Origin: Algiphilus sp.
Lineage (GTDB): Bacteria; Pseudomonadota; Gammaproteobacteria; Nevskiales; Nevskiaceae
Assembly (NCBI RefSeq): GCF_023145115.1
Contig: NZ_JAGLEJ010000016.1
Span: forward strand, 123,628-187,627
Direction: 5' to 3'
Length of the DNA stretch: 64,000 nt
The position numbers and the translations under genes were made by a program. Positions 42,473 to 50,492 of the stretch are shown in pieces; positions within the stretch are counted from its first letter, which is position 1, and each line of letters opens with the position of its first letter. The notes under the pieces are model-generated. The model was not told the origin of the DNA. It made no database searches and saw only the letters and a program-made list of their open reading frames with translations.

Positions 42473-42952
42473 ATGCAACGACCCGAGACCCTGGGCGCGC
42501 TGCGCGCCCATTTCCGCGAGACCGTGGCCGCACCGAAGGCGCGCGTGTTCGCCTTCCTGGCCGATCACGACCGCTTCGGCACGCTGTTCGCCCCGCCCTT
42601 CGCGGCACAGCCCGGCGCGCTGATCCGGCGCACCGAGGCGGCGCCGGGCGACGATCCCAACGGCGTCGGCTCGAAGCGCGCCATCCGCATCGGCGGTCTG
42701 ACGCTGCTCGAGGAGGTGATCATCACCTACGAGCCCGACACCCTCATCGAGTACATCGCCACCCGCGGGCCGATCCGCAATCACCTCGGGCGCATCGAGC
42801 TCGGCGATGCCGCGGGCGGCGGCACCAGCCTCGACTACCGCATCTGGGCGGACGGCAAGCTGCCCGGTGTCGGCGCGCTCGTCGGCGCTCAGCTGCGCGC
42901 CGCCTGGAAAGGCGGCTGGGCGCGGGCGGCGAAGCAGCTCAGCGCCGGCTGA
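42473..42952 (+). CDS. SRPBCC family protein
   Basis: START-like helix-grip protein of 159 residues: AHFRETVAAPKARVFAFLADHDRFGTLF at the N-terminus (short form VAAPKARVFAFLADHDRF), a beta sheet with GSKRAIRIGGLTLLEEVI and LIEYIATRG, and a C-terminal helix LVGAQLRAAWKGGWARAA. These proteins bind hydrophobic ligands or catalyse simple cyclisation/hydrolysis; the exact role is unknown. Last gene of the rightward operon; a gap of 149 bases separates it from the MerR gene. Confidence 0.85.
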   Translation: MQRPETLGALRAHFRETVAAPKARVFAFLADHDRFGTLFAPPFAAQPGALIRRTEAAPGDDPNGVGSKRAIRIGGLTLLEEVIITYEPDTLIEYIATRGPIRNHLGRIELGDAAGGGTSLDYRIWADGKLPGVGALVGAQLRAAWKGGWARAAKQLSAG

Positions 42953-43101
42953 TCCGGCACGGCGTCGGTCCGCGGTACCGCCGGAGCGCACCGTCGCGCC
43001 GGTAGGCGACCTTTGTCATACACTCGTCGCTTTCCGGATCACGGTGGAATCGTTTCAGCGCTCCGGGCTTCACGGTGGCGCGAACGTACGGGGGCAGCGC
43101 G

Positions 43102-44073
43102 ATGACCGATCGCAAGCGAGCGGAAGAAGGCCGCGGCGGGGAGACCTCCGCCGCCAGCGAACGCGAATACACCATCGACGAGCTCGCGCGCGCGGCCAAG
43201 ACGACGGTGCGCAACGTCCGTGCCTATCAGGACCGCGGATTGATCCCGCCGCCCGAGCGGCGCGGGCGTACCGGCTACTACGGACCCGAGCATCTCTCGC
43301 GGCTGCGCATCATCGGGCAGATGGTCAACCGCGGCTACACGCTGTCCTCCATCGGCGAGCTCATGGAGGCCTGGGAGAACGGCCGCGACATCGCCCAGCT
43401 CTTCGGCCTGGAGACGGCCGTCTCCAGCCCGTGGACCGACGAGGCGGGCGGCTACTTCTCGCTGCCCAAGCTGGTCCGCATGTTCGGCGGGCGCTTCGAG
43501 CCGAAGTGGCTGATGAAGGCCACCGAGCTCGGCATCCTGCGGCCGGAGGGCGCCCGCTTCTACGCCCCCAGCCCGCGCATGCTGCGCGCCGGCGCCGAAC
43601 TGGTGAAGGTCGGGATTCCGCTCGACCAGATGCTGGACGTGGTCGGCAAGCTGCGCGAGAACGTCGAGGTGGCCGCGGACGAGATGGTGCTGCTGGTGGA
43701 GCAGCACATCTTCGACCGCTTCGGTCCGGGCCTGCCACCGTCCGAGGAGGTTCCGGCGCTGGGCGAGACCATCTGGCGGCTGCGCCCGCTGGTGGAGGTC
43801 GCGGTGCTCGCCGAGGTGGCGCGCGCCATGGAGAAGGCCGCCACGCGCCACCTCGGGGATCGGCTCGCCTACGTGCTCGACCATCTGCACGACAGCAAGC
43901 AGACGGCGACGCCGGCATCCGCCACGGAAGCCGCCGGCACGGCGCCCGAGCCGGCGCCGGCGCCGGCAAGGAAAAAGGCGGCGGCCAAGCGCTCCGGCGC
44001 CGGGAAGACCACCGCGCGCAAGCGCAGCTCGGGGGCCGCCAAGAAGAGCGGCTCCGGCCGACGCTCGCGCTGA
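43102..44073 (+). CDS. MerR family regulator with histone-like basic tail
   Basis: MerR-family regulator of 323 residues. DNA-binding domain at about 22-90: YTIDELARAAKTTVRNVRAYQDRGLI and GYYGPEHLSRLRIIGQMVNRGYTLSSIGEL (each quoted in parts: TTVRNVRAYQDRGLI, YTLSSIGEL). A large C-terminal ligand-type region follows (about 95-270). The last ~50 residues are a low-complexity tail of Ala/Pro then Lys/Arg/Ser/Gly (RKKAAAKRSGAGKTTARKR), like eukaryotic histone H1 or AlgP tails, and would bind DNA non-specifically. ATG 43102 is preferred over an in-frame ATG 43075. It converges on the BVMO-SDR operon and may regulate it. Confidence 0.85.
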   Translation: MTDRKRAEEGRGGETSAASEREYTIDELARAAKTTVRNVRAYQDRGLIPPPERRGRTGYYGPEHLSRLRIIGQMVNRGYTLSSIGELMEAWENGRDIAQLFGLETAVSSPWTDEAGGYFSLPKLVRMFGGRFEPKWLMKATELGILRPEGARFYAPSPRMLRAGAELVKVGIPLDQMLDVVGKLRENVEVAADEMVLLVEQHIFDRFGPGLPPSEEVPALGETIWRLRPLVEVAVLAEVARAMEKAATRHLGDRLAYVLDHLHDSKQTATPASATEAAGTAPEPAPAPARKKAAAKRSGAGKTTARKRSSGAAKKSGSGRRSR

Positions 44074-44079
44074 GCGGCC

Positions 44080-44934
44080 TCAGCCGCGCTGCATCAGGCG
44101 CCGCGTGGCGCTGCCGACGAGCCGCTGGTAGCCGGTCGGCAGCAGCCGCTGCATGGCATCGACGGCGTAGGCGTCCGGACCGATCAGCACGCGCCGGGCG
44201 TTGCGTGCGACGCCGCGCAGGATGGTGTCGGCGGCCGACTCCGGGGTGGTGATGAAGAGACGCTCGAAGCGCTTCTTGCCGGCCTCGGCGCCGTCGGGCG
44301 CAATGCCGTCCATGTTGTCGGCGAAGCGCGCCGCCTGCGCGATGTTGGTCTTGATGCCGCCCGGATGCACGGTGGTGGCGCTGACGCCGCAGTCGGCCAT
44401 GTCGAGCTCCTGGCGCAGCGCCTCGGTGTAGCCGCGCACCGCGAACTTGGCCGCGTTGTAGGCACCCTGCGAGGGCACGCCGATGAGGCCGAAGATGCTG
44501 GAGATGTTGACCACGTGGCCGTCCCCGCCGGCCTTGAGGTGCGGCAGGAAGGCCTGCGTGCCGTGGACCACGCCCCAGAAGTTGATGTCCATCAGCCAGC
44601 GCAGGTCGTCGTCGGACATGCCGTCGATGGGGCTGCCCAGCGCGACGCCGGCATTGTTGAAGATGAAGTGCACCGCGCCGTGCTCGGCCGCGACCGCCTC
44701 GGCCCAGCTCGCCACCTGCTGCCTGTCGGCGACATCGACCAGCGCCGTGGTGACGCGCACGCCGCTTTCGGCCAGCGCGCCGGCAACCGTCGCCAGCGCC
44801 TCGCCGTTGACGTCGGAGAGCGCCAGATGACACCCGTGCCCCGCCAGGCGATGGGCCAGCGCACGGCCGATGCCGCTGCCGGCACCGGTGATGGCGGCCA
44901 CGCGCCCGGCGTAGCGTCTGCCCGGTCGACTCAC
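44080..44934 (-). CDS. short-chain dehydrogenase/reductase paired with BVMO
   Basis: Classical SDR of 284 residues, start GTG 44934 overlapping the monooxygenase stop (GTGA). Motifs: TGAGSGIGRA (Gly-rich), ALSDVNGEAL (acidic residue after strand 2, favouring NAD), FNNAGVALG, ISSIFGLIG and YNAAKFAV (Tyr/Lys). C-terminal region has an EAGKKRFERLFITTPE segment and RRLMQRG end typical of SDRs next to flavin monooxygenases. It would oxidise an alcohol to the ketone used by the BVMO, as proposed for such pairs. Confidence 0.9.
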   Translation of the reverse strand: MSRPGRRYAGRVAAITGAGSGIGRALAHRLAGHGCHLALSDVNGEALATVAGALAESGVRVTTALVDVADRQQVASWAEAVAAEHGAVHFIFNNAGVALGSPIDGMSDDDLRWLMDINFWGVVHGTQAFLPHLKAGGDGHVVNISSIFGLIGVPSQGAYNAAKFAVRGYTEALRQELDMADCGVSATTVHPGGIKTNIAQAARFADNMDGIAPDGAEAGKKRFERLFITTPESAADTILRGVARNARRVLIGPDAYAVDAMQRLLPTGYQRLVGSATRRLMQRG

Positions 44935-46457
44935 GATGCGGTCTCCTTCGCTTCCGCGCTCGCCGGCACCATGCGGTAGTCGCCGGTGCGCATGCGGCGC
45001 ATGGCGTGGCGATAGGCGAAGGTAAAGCCGGGCCACAGCGTGGTGTTGCGCCCGCTGGGCTGATGGATGTACCAGCTGGTGCACCCGGTGGACCAGGCCG
45101 TGCCCCTGGCGTGGGTCTCGTCGATCCAGGCGTTGAAGCGGGCCTGGGCATCGGCGCGCGGCTCGATCGCGGCGAGACCGTTGCGCTCCATGCGCTCGAG
45201 ACAGTCGATGATGTAGCCGATCTGGGTCTCGATCATGAACACCATCGAGTTGTGACCGAGGCCAGTATTCGGGCCCACGATGAAGAACAGGTTCGGGAAG
45301 CCGGCCATGGCCGTTCCGTAGTACGCCTGCGGACCGCTCTCGTCCCAGCCCTCGGTGATGTCGCGCCCGTCGCGACCGATGATGGTGCGCGGCGGGATCG
45401 GGTCCTGGGCCCGGAAGCCGGTGCCGTAGATGATGACGTCGGCCGGCCGCTCGGTGCCGTCGGCCGTTACCACGCCCTTCTCGGTGATGCGCGTGATGCC
45501 GTCGGTCACCACGTCGACGTTGTCACGGGTGAGCGCCGGATAGTAGTCGTCGCTGATCAGCACGCGCTTGCAGCCGATCTCGTAGTCGGGCGTGAGCTTG
45601 GCGCGCAGCTCGGGATCGCGCACCTGCAGGCGCAGATAGGTCTTGGCGATGGCGCGCACCATGCGCAGCAGGCGCGGCTCCAGCACGAAGGCGACCGCGC
45701 GCGACTCGAGGCGCGCATAGAGTGCCGTGCGCGCAATGCGCTGCAGCGCCGGGAAGCGTCGGTACAGCGCCCGCTCGAGGGCCGTGATCGGCCGATCCGG
45801 TTTCGGCATGATCCAGGCAGGTGACCGCTGGTACAGGTCCAGTTGCGCGACTTTGGGCGCAATTTGCGGCACAAACTGGATGGCGCTGGCGCCCGTGCCG
45901 ATCACCGCTACGCGCTTGCCCGCGAGGTCGATGTCGTGGTTCCAGGTCGCCGAATGGAAGGTCGGACCGGCGAAGTCTCCGGTGCCGGGGATATCCGGAA
46001 TCGCCGGATTGCTCAATCCGCCCATGCCCGAGACCACGACGCGCGCCGAGAAGCGCGCGCCGTTGGCGGTGCGGACGTCCCAGCGCTGGGCGCCGGCGTC
46101 CCACTCCATGCCGTTCACCTCGTGCCCGAAGCGGATGTGGGGCATGAGCGCGTACTTCTCGGCGCAGTGCTCGAGATAGCGCCGGATCTCCGGCTGCGGC
46201 GCGAAGGCGCGCGTCCACTCGGGGTTGGGCTCGAACGAGAAGGAGTACAGGTGCGACTGCACGTCGCAGGCGCAGCCCGGGTAGTGATTGGCGCGCCAGG
46301 TGCCCGCGACGCCGTCGTCGCGCTCCAGCACGACGAAGTCGTCGCGACCGCGCTCCTTGAGGCGGATCGCCATGCCGAGACCGGCGAATCCGGTGCCGAC
46401 GATGAGGACGTCGACCCGGGTGGGCCGCGCAGTGGCGCGGCTTGCGTCGAAAGCCAT
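44931..46457 (-). CDS. Baeyer-Villiger type flavin monooxygenase
   Basis: FAD/NADPH monooxygenase of 508 residues that should insert oxygen next to a ketone, giving an ester or lactone. FAD motif GTGFAGLG (residues 21-28), BVMO fingerprint FAGPTFHSATW (FxGxxxHxxxW), NADPH motif GTGASAIQ and the ATG-type motif YGTGFRAQDP. ATG 46457 is used; an in-frame ATG at 46508 lies upstream of the operator and is unlikely. First gene of a two-gene operon with the SDR. The gene is preceded by a perfect 18-bp palindrome at 46475-46492. Confidence 0.92.
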   Translation of the reverse strand: MAFDASRATARPTRVDVLIVGTGFAGLGMAIRLKERGRDDFVVLERDDGVAGTWRANHYPGCACDVQSHLYSFSFEPNPEWTRAFAPQPEIRRYLEHCAEKYALMPHIRFGHEVNGMEWDAGAQRWDVRTANGARFSARVVVSGMGGLSNPAIPDIPGTGDFAGPTFHSATWNHDIDLAGKRVAVIGTGASAIQFVPQIAPKVAQLDLYQRSPAWIMPKPDRPITALERALYRRFPALQRIARTALYARLESRAVAFVLEPRLLRMVRAIAKTYLRLQVRDPELRAKLTPDYEIGCKRVLISDDYYPALTRDNVDVVTDGITRITEKGVVTADGTERPADVIIYGTGFRAQDPIPPRTIIGRDGRDITEGWDESGPQAYYGTAMAGFPNLFFIVGPNTGLGHNSMVFMIETQIGYIIDCLERMERNGLAAIEPRADAQARFNAWIDETHARGTAWSTGCTSWYIHQPSGRNTTLWPGFTFAYRHAMRRMRTGDYRMVPASAEAKETAS

Positions 46458-46474
46458 GCGGTGCTCCGTAACAG

Positions 46475-46492
46475 TTACATCGATTGATGTAA
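46475..46492. promoter_or_regulatory. 18-bp palindromic operator upstream of the BVMO operon
   Basis: Perfect dyad TTACATC-GATT-GATGTAA, 18 bases before the monooxygenase ATG and inside an AT-rich patch of the 252-base divergent gap. Its size suits a TetR- or MerR-type dimer. The nearest regulator is the MerR protein at 43102-44073. The rest of the gap (46493-46709) leads to the betaine genes; I see no riboswitch-like structure there. Confidence 0.65.
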
Positions 46493-46709
46493 GAATACCG
46501 CGGTGCACAACTCGGGTGCAACCCGCACCGCCGCCGAGTTTTATTCCGGCGCCAATCGCGTTAAGGTGTTAGGGCTTCATGGTCGCTTCCGGCGCGCTTC
46601 ATGTGCGCGTTGTCGATGGTGGCCACGCCCTGATGGCGAAATGTGCTTGCTGGATCCAGGAGTCCGGCCGCGTTTCGTTGTTGTCCATGCACCGCCACAG
46701 GAACACATC

Positions 46710-47522
46710 ATGAAATCTGCGAACGAGCAACACTTCGGGTCCGACCCGATCGCGGTCCGCGACTCGGACCATTTCACCGCGGAGTACACCAAGTCCTTCG
46801 CCGAAAAGTGGGATGACCTGATCGACTGGGACAGTCGCGCCGACTCCGAAGGCCGCTTCTTCATCGATCTGCTGAAGCAGCACGGCAAGCACAAGATTCT
46901 GGACGCCGCCTGCGGCACCGGCTTCCACTCGGTGCGCCTCATGCGCGAGGGCTTCGACGTGGTGAGCGCTGACGGCGCGCCCGAGATGCTGTCGATCGCC
47001 TTCGACAACGGCCGCAAGTACGGCATGATCCTGCGCACCGTCCAGGCGGACTGGCGCTGGCTCAACCGCGACGTGCACGGCAAGTTCGACGCCATCATCG
47101 TGCTCGGCAACTCCTTCACGCACCTCTTCGACGAGCGTGATCGCCGCAAGGCGCTGGCCGAGTTCTACGCCGCGCTGCGGCACGACGGCATCCTGATCCT
47201 CGATCAGCGCAACTACGACCGCATCGTCGACAAGGGCTTCTCGTCGAAGCACAAGTACTACTACTGCGGCGATCAGGTCTCGGCCGAGCCCGAGCACGTC
47301 GACGAGGGTCTGGCGCGCTTCTGCTACAGCTTCCCGGACGGCTCGCAGTACCACCTCAACATGTTCCCGCTGCGCAAGGACTACACGCGCAAGCTCATGC
47401 ACGAGGTCGGCTTCCAGAAGATCGACACCTACGGCGACTTCCAGGAGACCCACCGCGAGGACGAGCCGGACTTCTACATCCACGTCGCCCACAAGGACTA
47501 TCACTCCGGGGACGAGTCCTGA
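46710..47522 (+). CDS. gsmt: glycine/sarcosine N-methyltransferase
   Basis: SAM-dependent methyltransferase of 270 residues that methylates glycine to sarcosine and sarcosine to dimethylglycine, the first half of de novo glycine betaine synthesis. It closely follows the Halorhodospira/Ectothiorhodospira enzyme: KWDDLIDWDSRADSEGRFF, SAM motif ILDAACGTGFHS (about 63-74), VQADWRWLNRDVHG, ILDQRNYD, YHLNMFPLRKDYTR and YGDFQETHREDEPDFYIHV. ATG 46710 has AGGA seven bases upstream; the open frame further up is not protein-like. Its stop overlaps the start of the second methyltransferase gene (TGATG). Confidence 0.95.
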   Translation: MKSANEQHFGSDPIAVRDSDHFTAEYTKSFAEKWDDLIDWDSRADSEGRFFIDLLKQHGKHKILDAACGTGFHSVRLMREGFDVVSADGAPEMLSIAFDNGRKYGMILRTVQADWRWLNRDVHGKFDAIIVLGNSFTHLFDERDRRKALAEFYAALRHDGILILDQRNYDRIVDKGFSSKHKYYYCGDQVSAEPEHVDEGLARFCYSFPDGSQYHLNMFPLRKDYTRKLMHEVGFQKIDTYGDFQETHREDEPDFYIHVAHKDYHSGDES

Positions 47523-48358
47523 TGGCGAAGTACGACGACGCCGCGATCAACACTGCCCGCGACTACTACAACAGTGAGGACGCGGACAACTTCTACTTCC
47601 ACGTCTGGGGCGGAGAGGACATCCACGTCGGCCTTTACAAGGACGATCAGGAGCCCATCCGCGACGCCAGTCACCGCACGGTCGAGCGCATGGTCGAGCG
47701 GCTCACCAACCTGTCCAGGGACAGCAAGGTGCTCGACGTCGGCGCCGGCTACGGTGGTTCCATGCGGCATCTGGCGCGCACCGTCGGCTGCCACTGCGTG
47801 GCGCTCAACCTGAGCGAGGTCGAGAACGACCGCGACCGCGAGATGAACAGGGAGCAGGGGCTCGATCAGCTCATCGACGTCGTCGATGCCGCGTTCGAGA
47901 AGCTCGACTACCCCGACAACAGCTTCGACGTCGTCTGGTCGCAGGACGCCATCCTGCACAGTGCCGAGCGCGAGACCGTGCTGGCCGAGGTGGCGCGCGT
48001 GCTGAAGCCGGGCGGCGAGTTCGTCATGACCGACCCGATGGCGGCCGACGACTGCCCCGAGGGCGTGCTCGAGCCGATCCTCGCGCGCATTCACCTGCCC
48101 AGCCTCGGCACGCCGGGCTTCTACGTGGAGACCGCGAAGAAGCTGGGTCTCGAGGACCTCGGCTTCGAGGACCACAGCCATCAGCTGCCGCGCCACTACG
48201 GCCGCGTGCGCGCCGAGCTCACGCGTCTGGCGCCGGAGCTCAAGGGCAAGGTCAGCGACGAGTACATCGAGCGCATGAAGACCGGCCTGGGCCACTGGGT
48301 CAACGGTGGCAACAACGGCCATCTCGCCTGGGGCATCTTCCACTTCCGGAAGGCCTGA
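47522..48358 (+). CDS. sdmt: sarcosine/dimethylglycine N-methyltransferase
   Basis: SAM-dependent methyltransferase of 278 residues that converts sarcosine and dimethylglycine to glycine betaine. Markers: ARDYYNSEDADNFYFHVWGG, SAM motif VLDVGAGYGGSMRHLA (about 70-85), NLSEVENDRDREMN, VWSQDAILHSAER, and a C-terminal GLGHWVNGGNNGHLAWGIFHF. With the preceding gene it forms a complete pathway from glycine using three SAM, a heavy load for SAM recycling (metH lies at the right edge). The product is a compatible solute, pointing to a salt-tolerant lifestyle. A strong terminator follows. Confidence 0.95.
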   Translation: MAKYDDAAINTARDYYNSEDADNFYFHVWGGEDIHVGLYKDDQEPIRDASHRTVERMVERLTNLSRDSKVLDVGAGYGGSMRHLARTVGCHCVALNLSEVENDRDREMNREQGLDQLIDVVDAAFEKLDYPDNSFDVVWSQDAILHSAERETVLAEVARVLKPGGEFVMTDPMAADDCPEGVLEPILARIHLPSLGTPGFYVETAKKLGLEDLGFEDHSHQLPRHYGRVRAELTRLAPELKGKVSDEYIERMKTGLGHWVNGGNNGHLAWGIFHFRKA

Positions 48359-48417
48359 GGCGGACCGGTCCGGCGCGGCCCGTAAGGCCGCGTTCACGGA
48401 TCCGTGGCACCCTTGCA

Positions 48418-48450
48418 GGGCCGGGCGGCGCAGCCGTCCGGCCCTTCTTT
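48418..48450 (+). terminator. Rho-independent terminator of the betaine operon
   Basis: Stem GGGCCGGGCGGC (48418-48429) and GCCGTCCGGCCC (48433-48444), one G-U pair, loop GCA, followed by TTCTTT. A smaller hairpin CGCGGCC/GGCCGCG precedes it at about 48375-48393. It ends 14 bases before the next ATG. Confidence 0.88.
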
Positions 48451-48463
48451 ATGCCCGACGCCC

Positions 48464-49558
48464 ATGAAGCCGATCCGCGACTGGTTCCAGCGACAGTTCT
48501 CCAACCCGCAGGTGGTGAGCCTGCTGCTGGTGCTGCTGCTGTTCTGGGTGCTGGTGACCTTCTTCCCGAGCACCTTCATGCCGGTGTTCGCGGCGGTGGT
48601 GCTGGCCTATCTGCTGGAGGGGCCCACCGGCAGGCTGGAACGCATCATGCCGCGCTGGGCCGCCTCGACACTGGTGTGGACGGCCTTCATGACGCTGGCG
48701 CTGGCCGGCCTGTTCACGCTGCTGCCGCTGCTCACCCGCCAGATCACGCAGCTCATCACCGAAGTGCCCACCGCGATCCGGGCCCTGCGCGACTGGATGA
48801 TGACGCTGCCGGCGGAATACCCCAACATCTTCTCGGCCGATCAGCTGCGCGAGTTCGCCGACGGCCTCAACATCAACGTGTCGCGGATCAGCGACGAGAT
48901 CCTGGCGCGCAGCTACATGGTCGGTGCCGGCATCACGCTGGCCGTGGTCTACGGCGTGCTGGTACCGCTGATGGTGCTCTTCCTGCTGAAGGACAAGCGC
49001 AGCATCATGGGGTGGCTGCGCGGCTTCCTGCCCGCCGACATCTCGCTGCTCAACCACGTCTGGACGGACATCGACCAGCAGATCGCCAACTACGTGCGCG
49101 GCAAGGTGATGGAGATCGCCATCGTCTGGGCGGTGACCTACGTCGTGTTCGTGACGCTGGGCCTGAACTACGCGGCATTGCTCGGTCTCATCACCGGGGT
49201 CTCGGTGCTGGTGCCCTATGTCGGCGCCACGCTGGTGACGCTGCCGGTGGCGGCGGTGGCCTATACCCAGTTCGGCATCGGACCCGACTTCATCTGGGTA
49301 CTCGTGGCCTACGGCGTGATCCAGATGCTGGACGGCAACGTGCTGGTGCCGGTGATCTTCTCCGAGACCAACGACCTGCACCCGATCGCGATCATCGTCG
49401 CAGTCCTGTTCTTCGGCACGGTCTACGGCTTCTGGGGCGTGTTCTTCGCCATACCGCTGGCGACGGTGGTGGCCGCCGTGCTCAAGGCCTGGCCGCGCCA
49501 GCGCCAGGACGAGCCACCGGCACCGCCAGCGCAGCAGCTGGAGCAGTCGGCCGACTGA
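48464..49558 (+). CDS. AI-2E family transporter
   Basis: Membrane protein of 364 residues of the AI-2 exporter (TqsA/PerM-like) family, also including Na+/H+ antiporters. N-terminal helices VVSLLLVLLLFWVLVTFF and FMPVFAAVVLAYLLEGP, a soluble amphipathic middle region (about 95-150), then YGVLVPLMVLFLLKDKRSIMG, the family motif GLITGVSVLVPYVGATLVTLP and C-terminal HPIAIIVAVLFFGTVYGFWGVFFAIPLATV. The exported molecule cannot be told from sequence. Placed behind the betaine operon, an osmotic role is possible (some members are Na+/H+ antiporters), but this is inference. Confidence 0.88.
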   Translation: MKPIRDWFQRQFSNPQVVSLLLVLLLFWVLVTFFPSTFMPVFAAVVLAYLLEGPTGRLERIMPRWAASTLVWTAFMTLALAGLFTLLPLLTRQITQLITEVPTAIRALRDWMMTLPAEYPNIFSADQLREFADGLNINVSRISDEILARSYMVGAGITLAVVYGVLVPLMVLFLLKDKRSIMGWLRGFLPADISLLNHVWTDIDQQIANYVRGKVMEIAIVWAVTYVVFVTLGLNYAALLGLITGVSVLVPYVGATLVTLPVAAVAYTQFGIGPDFIWVLVAYGVIQMLDGNVLVPVIFSETNDLHPIAIIVAVLFFGTVYGFWGVFFAIPLATVVAAVLKAWPRQRQDEPPAPPAQQLEQSAD

Positions 49559-49610
49559 GCCGCGCGACGGCTGCGGCATAATCCGCGGACAGACTGCTAG
49601 GGGGACATCG

Positions 49611-50483
49611 ATGCGCGAGGCGATCACCAAGCTGGCACTGCGCGGCTTCTTCAAGCCCTTCATCGGCCCGCCGATGGGCTACGGCTTCCAGCGCCGCTGG
49701 GCGAACGCGCTCAGCGTGGTCAATCCACCCGCGCGCGGCGTCGACTACGAGCGGATCGTGCTCGACGGCGTCGACTGCGAGGTGATCACGCCGCGCGCGG
49801 AGGTGGTGCGGACGGTGGTCTACGTGCACGGCGGCGGTTACGTCATCGGCTCGCCCGCCACCCAGCGCGCCATCACCAGCCATCTGGCCCGCGCGGCGAC
49901 GGCCCGCGTGATCGTGCCCGACTATCGGCTGGCGCCGGAGCATCCCTGGCCGGCCGGCCTCGACGACGCGCTCGCGGTCTGCAGGGCGGCGGCGCAGCGC
50001 TACGGCAGCTACGCGCTGGCCGGTGACTCCGCCGGTGGCGGCATGGCGCTGTGTGCCGCCCAGCGCCTGCGCGACGACGGCGGGCCGCAACCCGACGCGC
50101 TGGTACTGATCTCGCCCTGGATCGATCTCAGCAACAGCCAGCCCAGCCATGCCGAGCGCGCCGAGCGCGACCCGATGCTGCGCGGCGCCTGGGCCGACGA
50201 GAACGTGCGGGTCTATGTCGCCGGCCAGGGCGAGCCCGAGGATGCGCGCTGGTCGCCGCTGTTCGGCAACCAGCGCGGCCTGCCCCGGACGCTGATCCAT
50301 GTCGGCAGCGAGGAGATCCTGCACGACGACGCGGTCGCACTCGACGCCGCCATGCGCGAGACCGGGGTACCGGTGACGCTGACCGTCTTCGACGGGATGT
50401 GGCACGAGTTCCACATGCACGCCAGCACACTGCCGCGCGCCCGCGAAGCCGTCGGCGCCATCGCCGCCTTTCTCGCCGATTGA
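49611..50483 (+). CDS. alpha/beta hydrolase, HSL-type esterase
   Basis: Esterase of 290 residues of the hormone-sensitive-lipase family. Oxyanion motif VHGGGYVIG (about 72-80), nucleophile elbow GDSAGGGMA (about 136-144), acid and His in HVGSEEILHDDAV and DGMWHEFHMHA. Cytoplasmic, no signal peptide. The substrate is probably a short or medium acyl ester, possibly one made by a Baeyer-Villiger enzyme. GGGGGACATCG precedes ATG 49611. It converges on the thioesterase-ADH operon. Confidence 0.9.
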   Translation: MREAITKLALRGFFKPFIGPPMGYGFQRRWANALSVVNPPARGVDYERIVLDGVDCEVITPRAEVVRTVVYVHGGGYVIGSPATQRAITSHLARAATARVIVPDYRLAPEHPWPAGLDDALAVCRAAAQRYGSYALAGDSAGGGMALCAAQRLRDDGGPQPDALVLISPWIDLSNSQPSHAERAERDPMLRGAWADENVRVYVAGQGEPEDARWSPLFGNQRGLPRTLIHVGSEEILHDDAVALDAAMRETGVPVTLTVFDGMWHEFHMHASTLPRAREAVGAIAAFLAD

Positions 50484-50492
50484 GCGGCGCCG

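Noticed and set aside
46493..46709. Glycine or SAM riboswitch upstream of the betaine operon
   Set aside because: Looked for paired GC helices with conserved junctions; none could be drawn with confidence.
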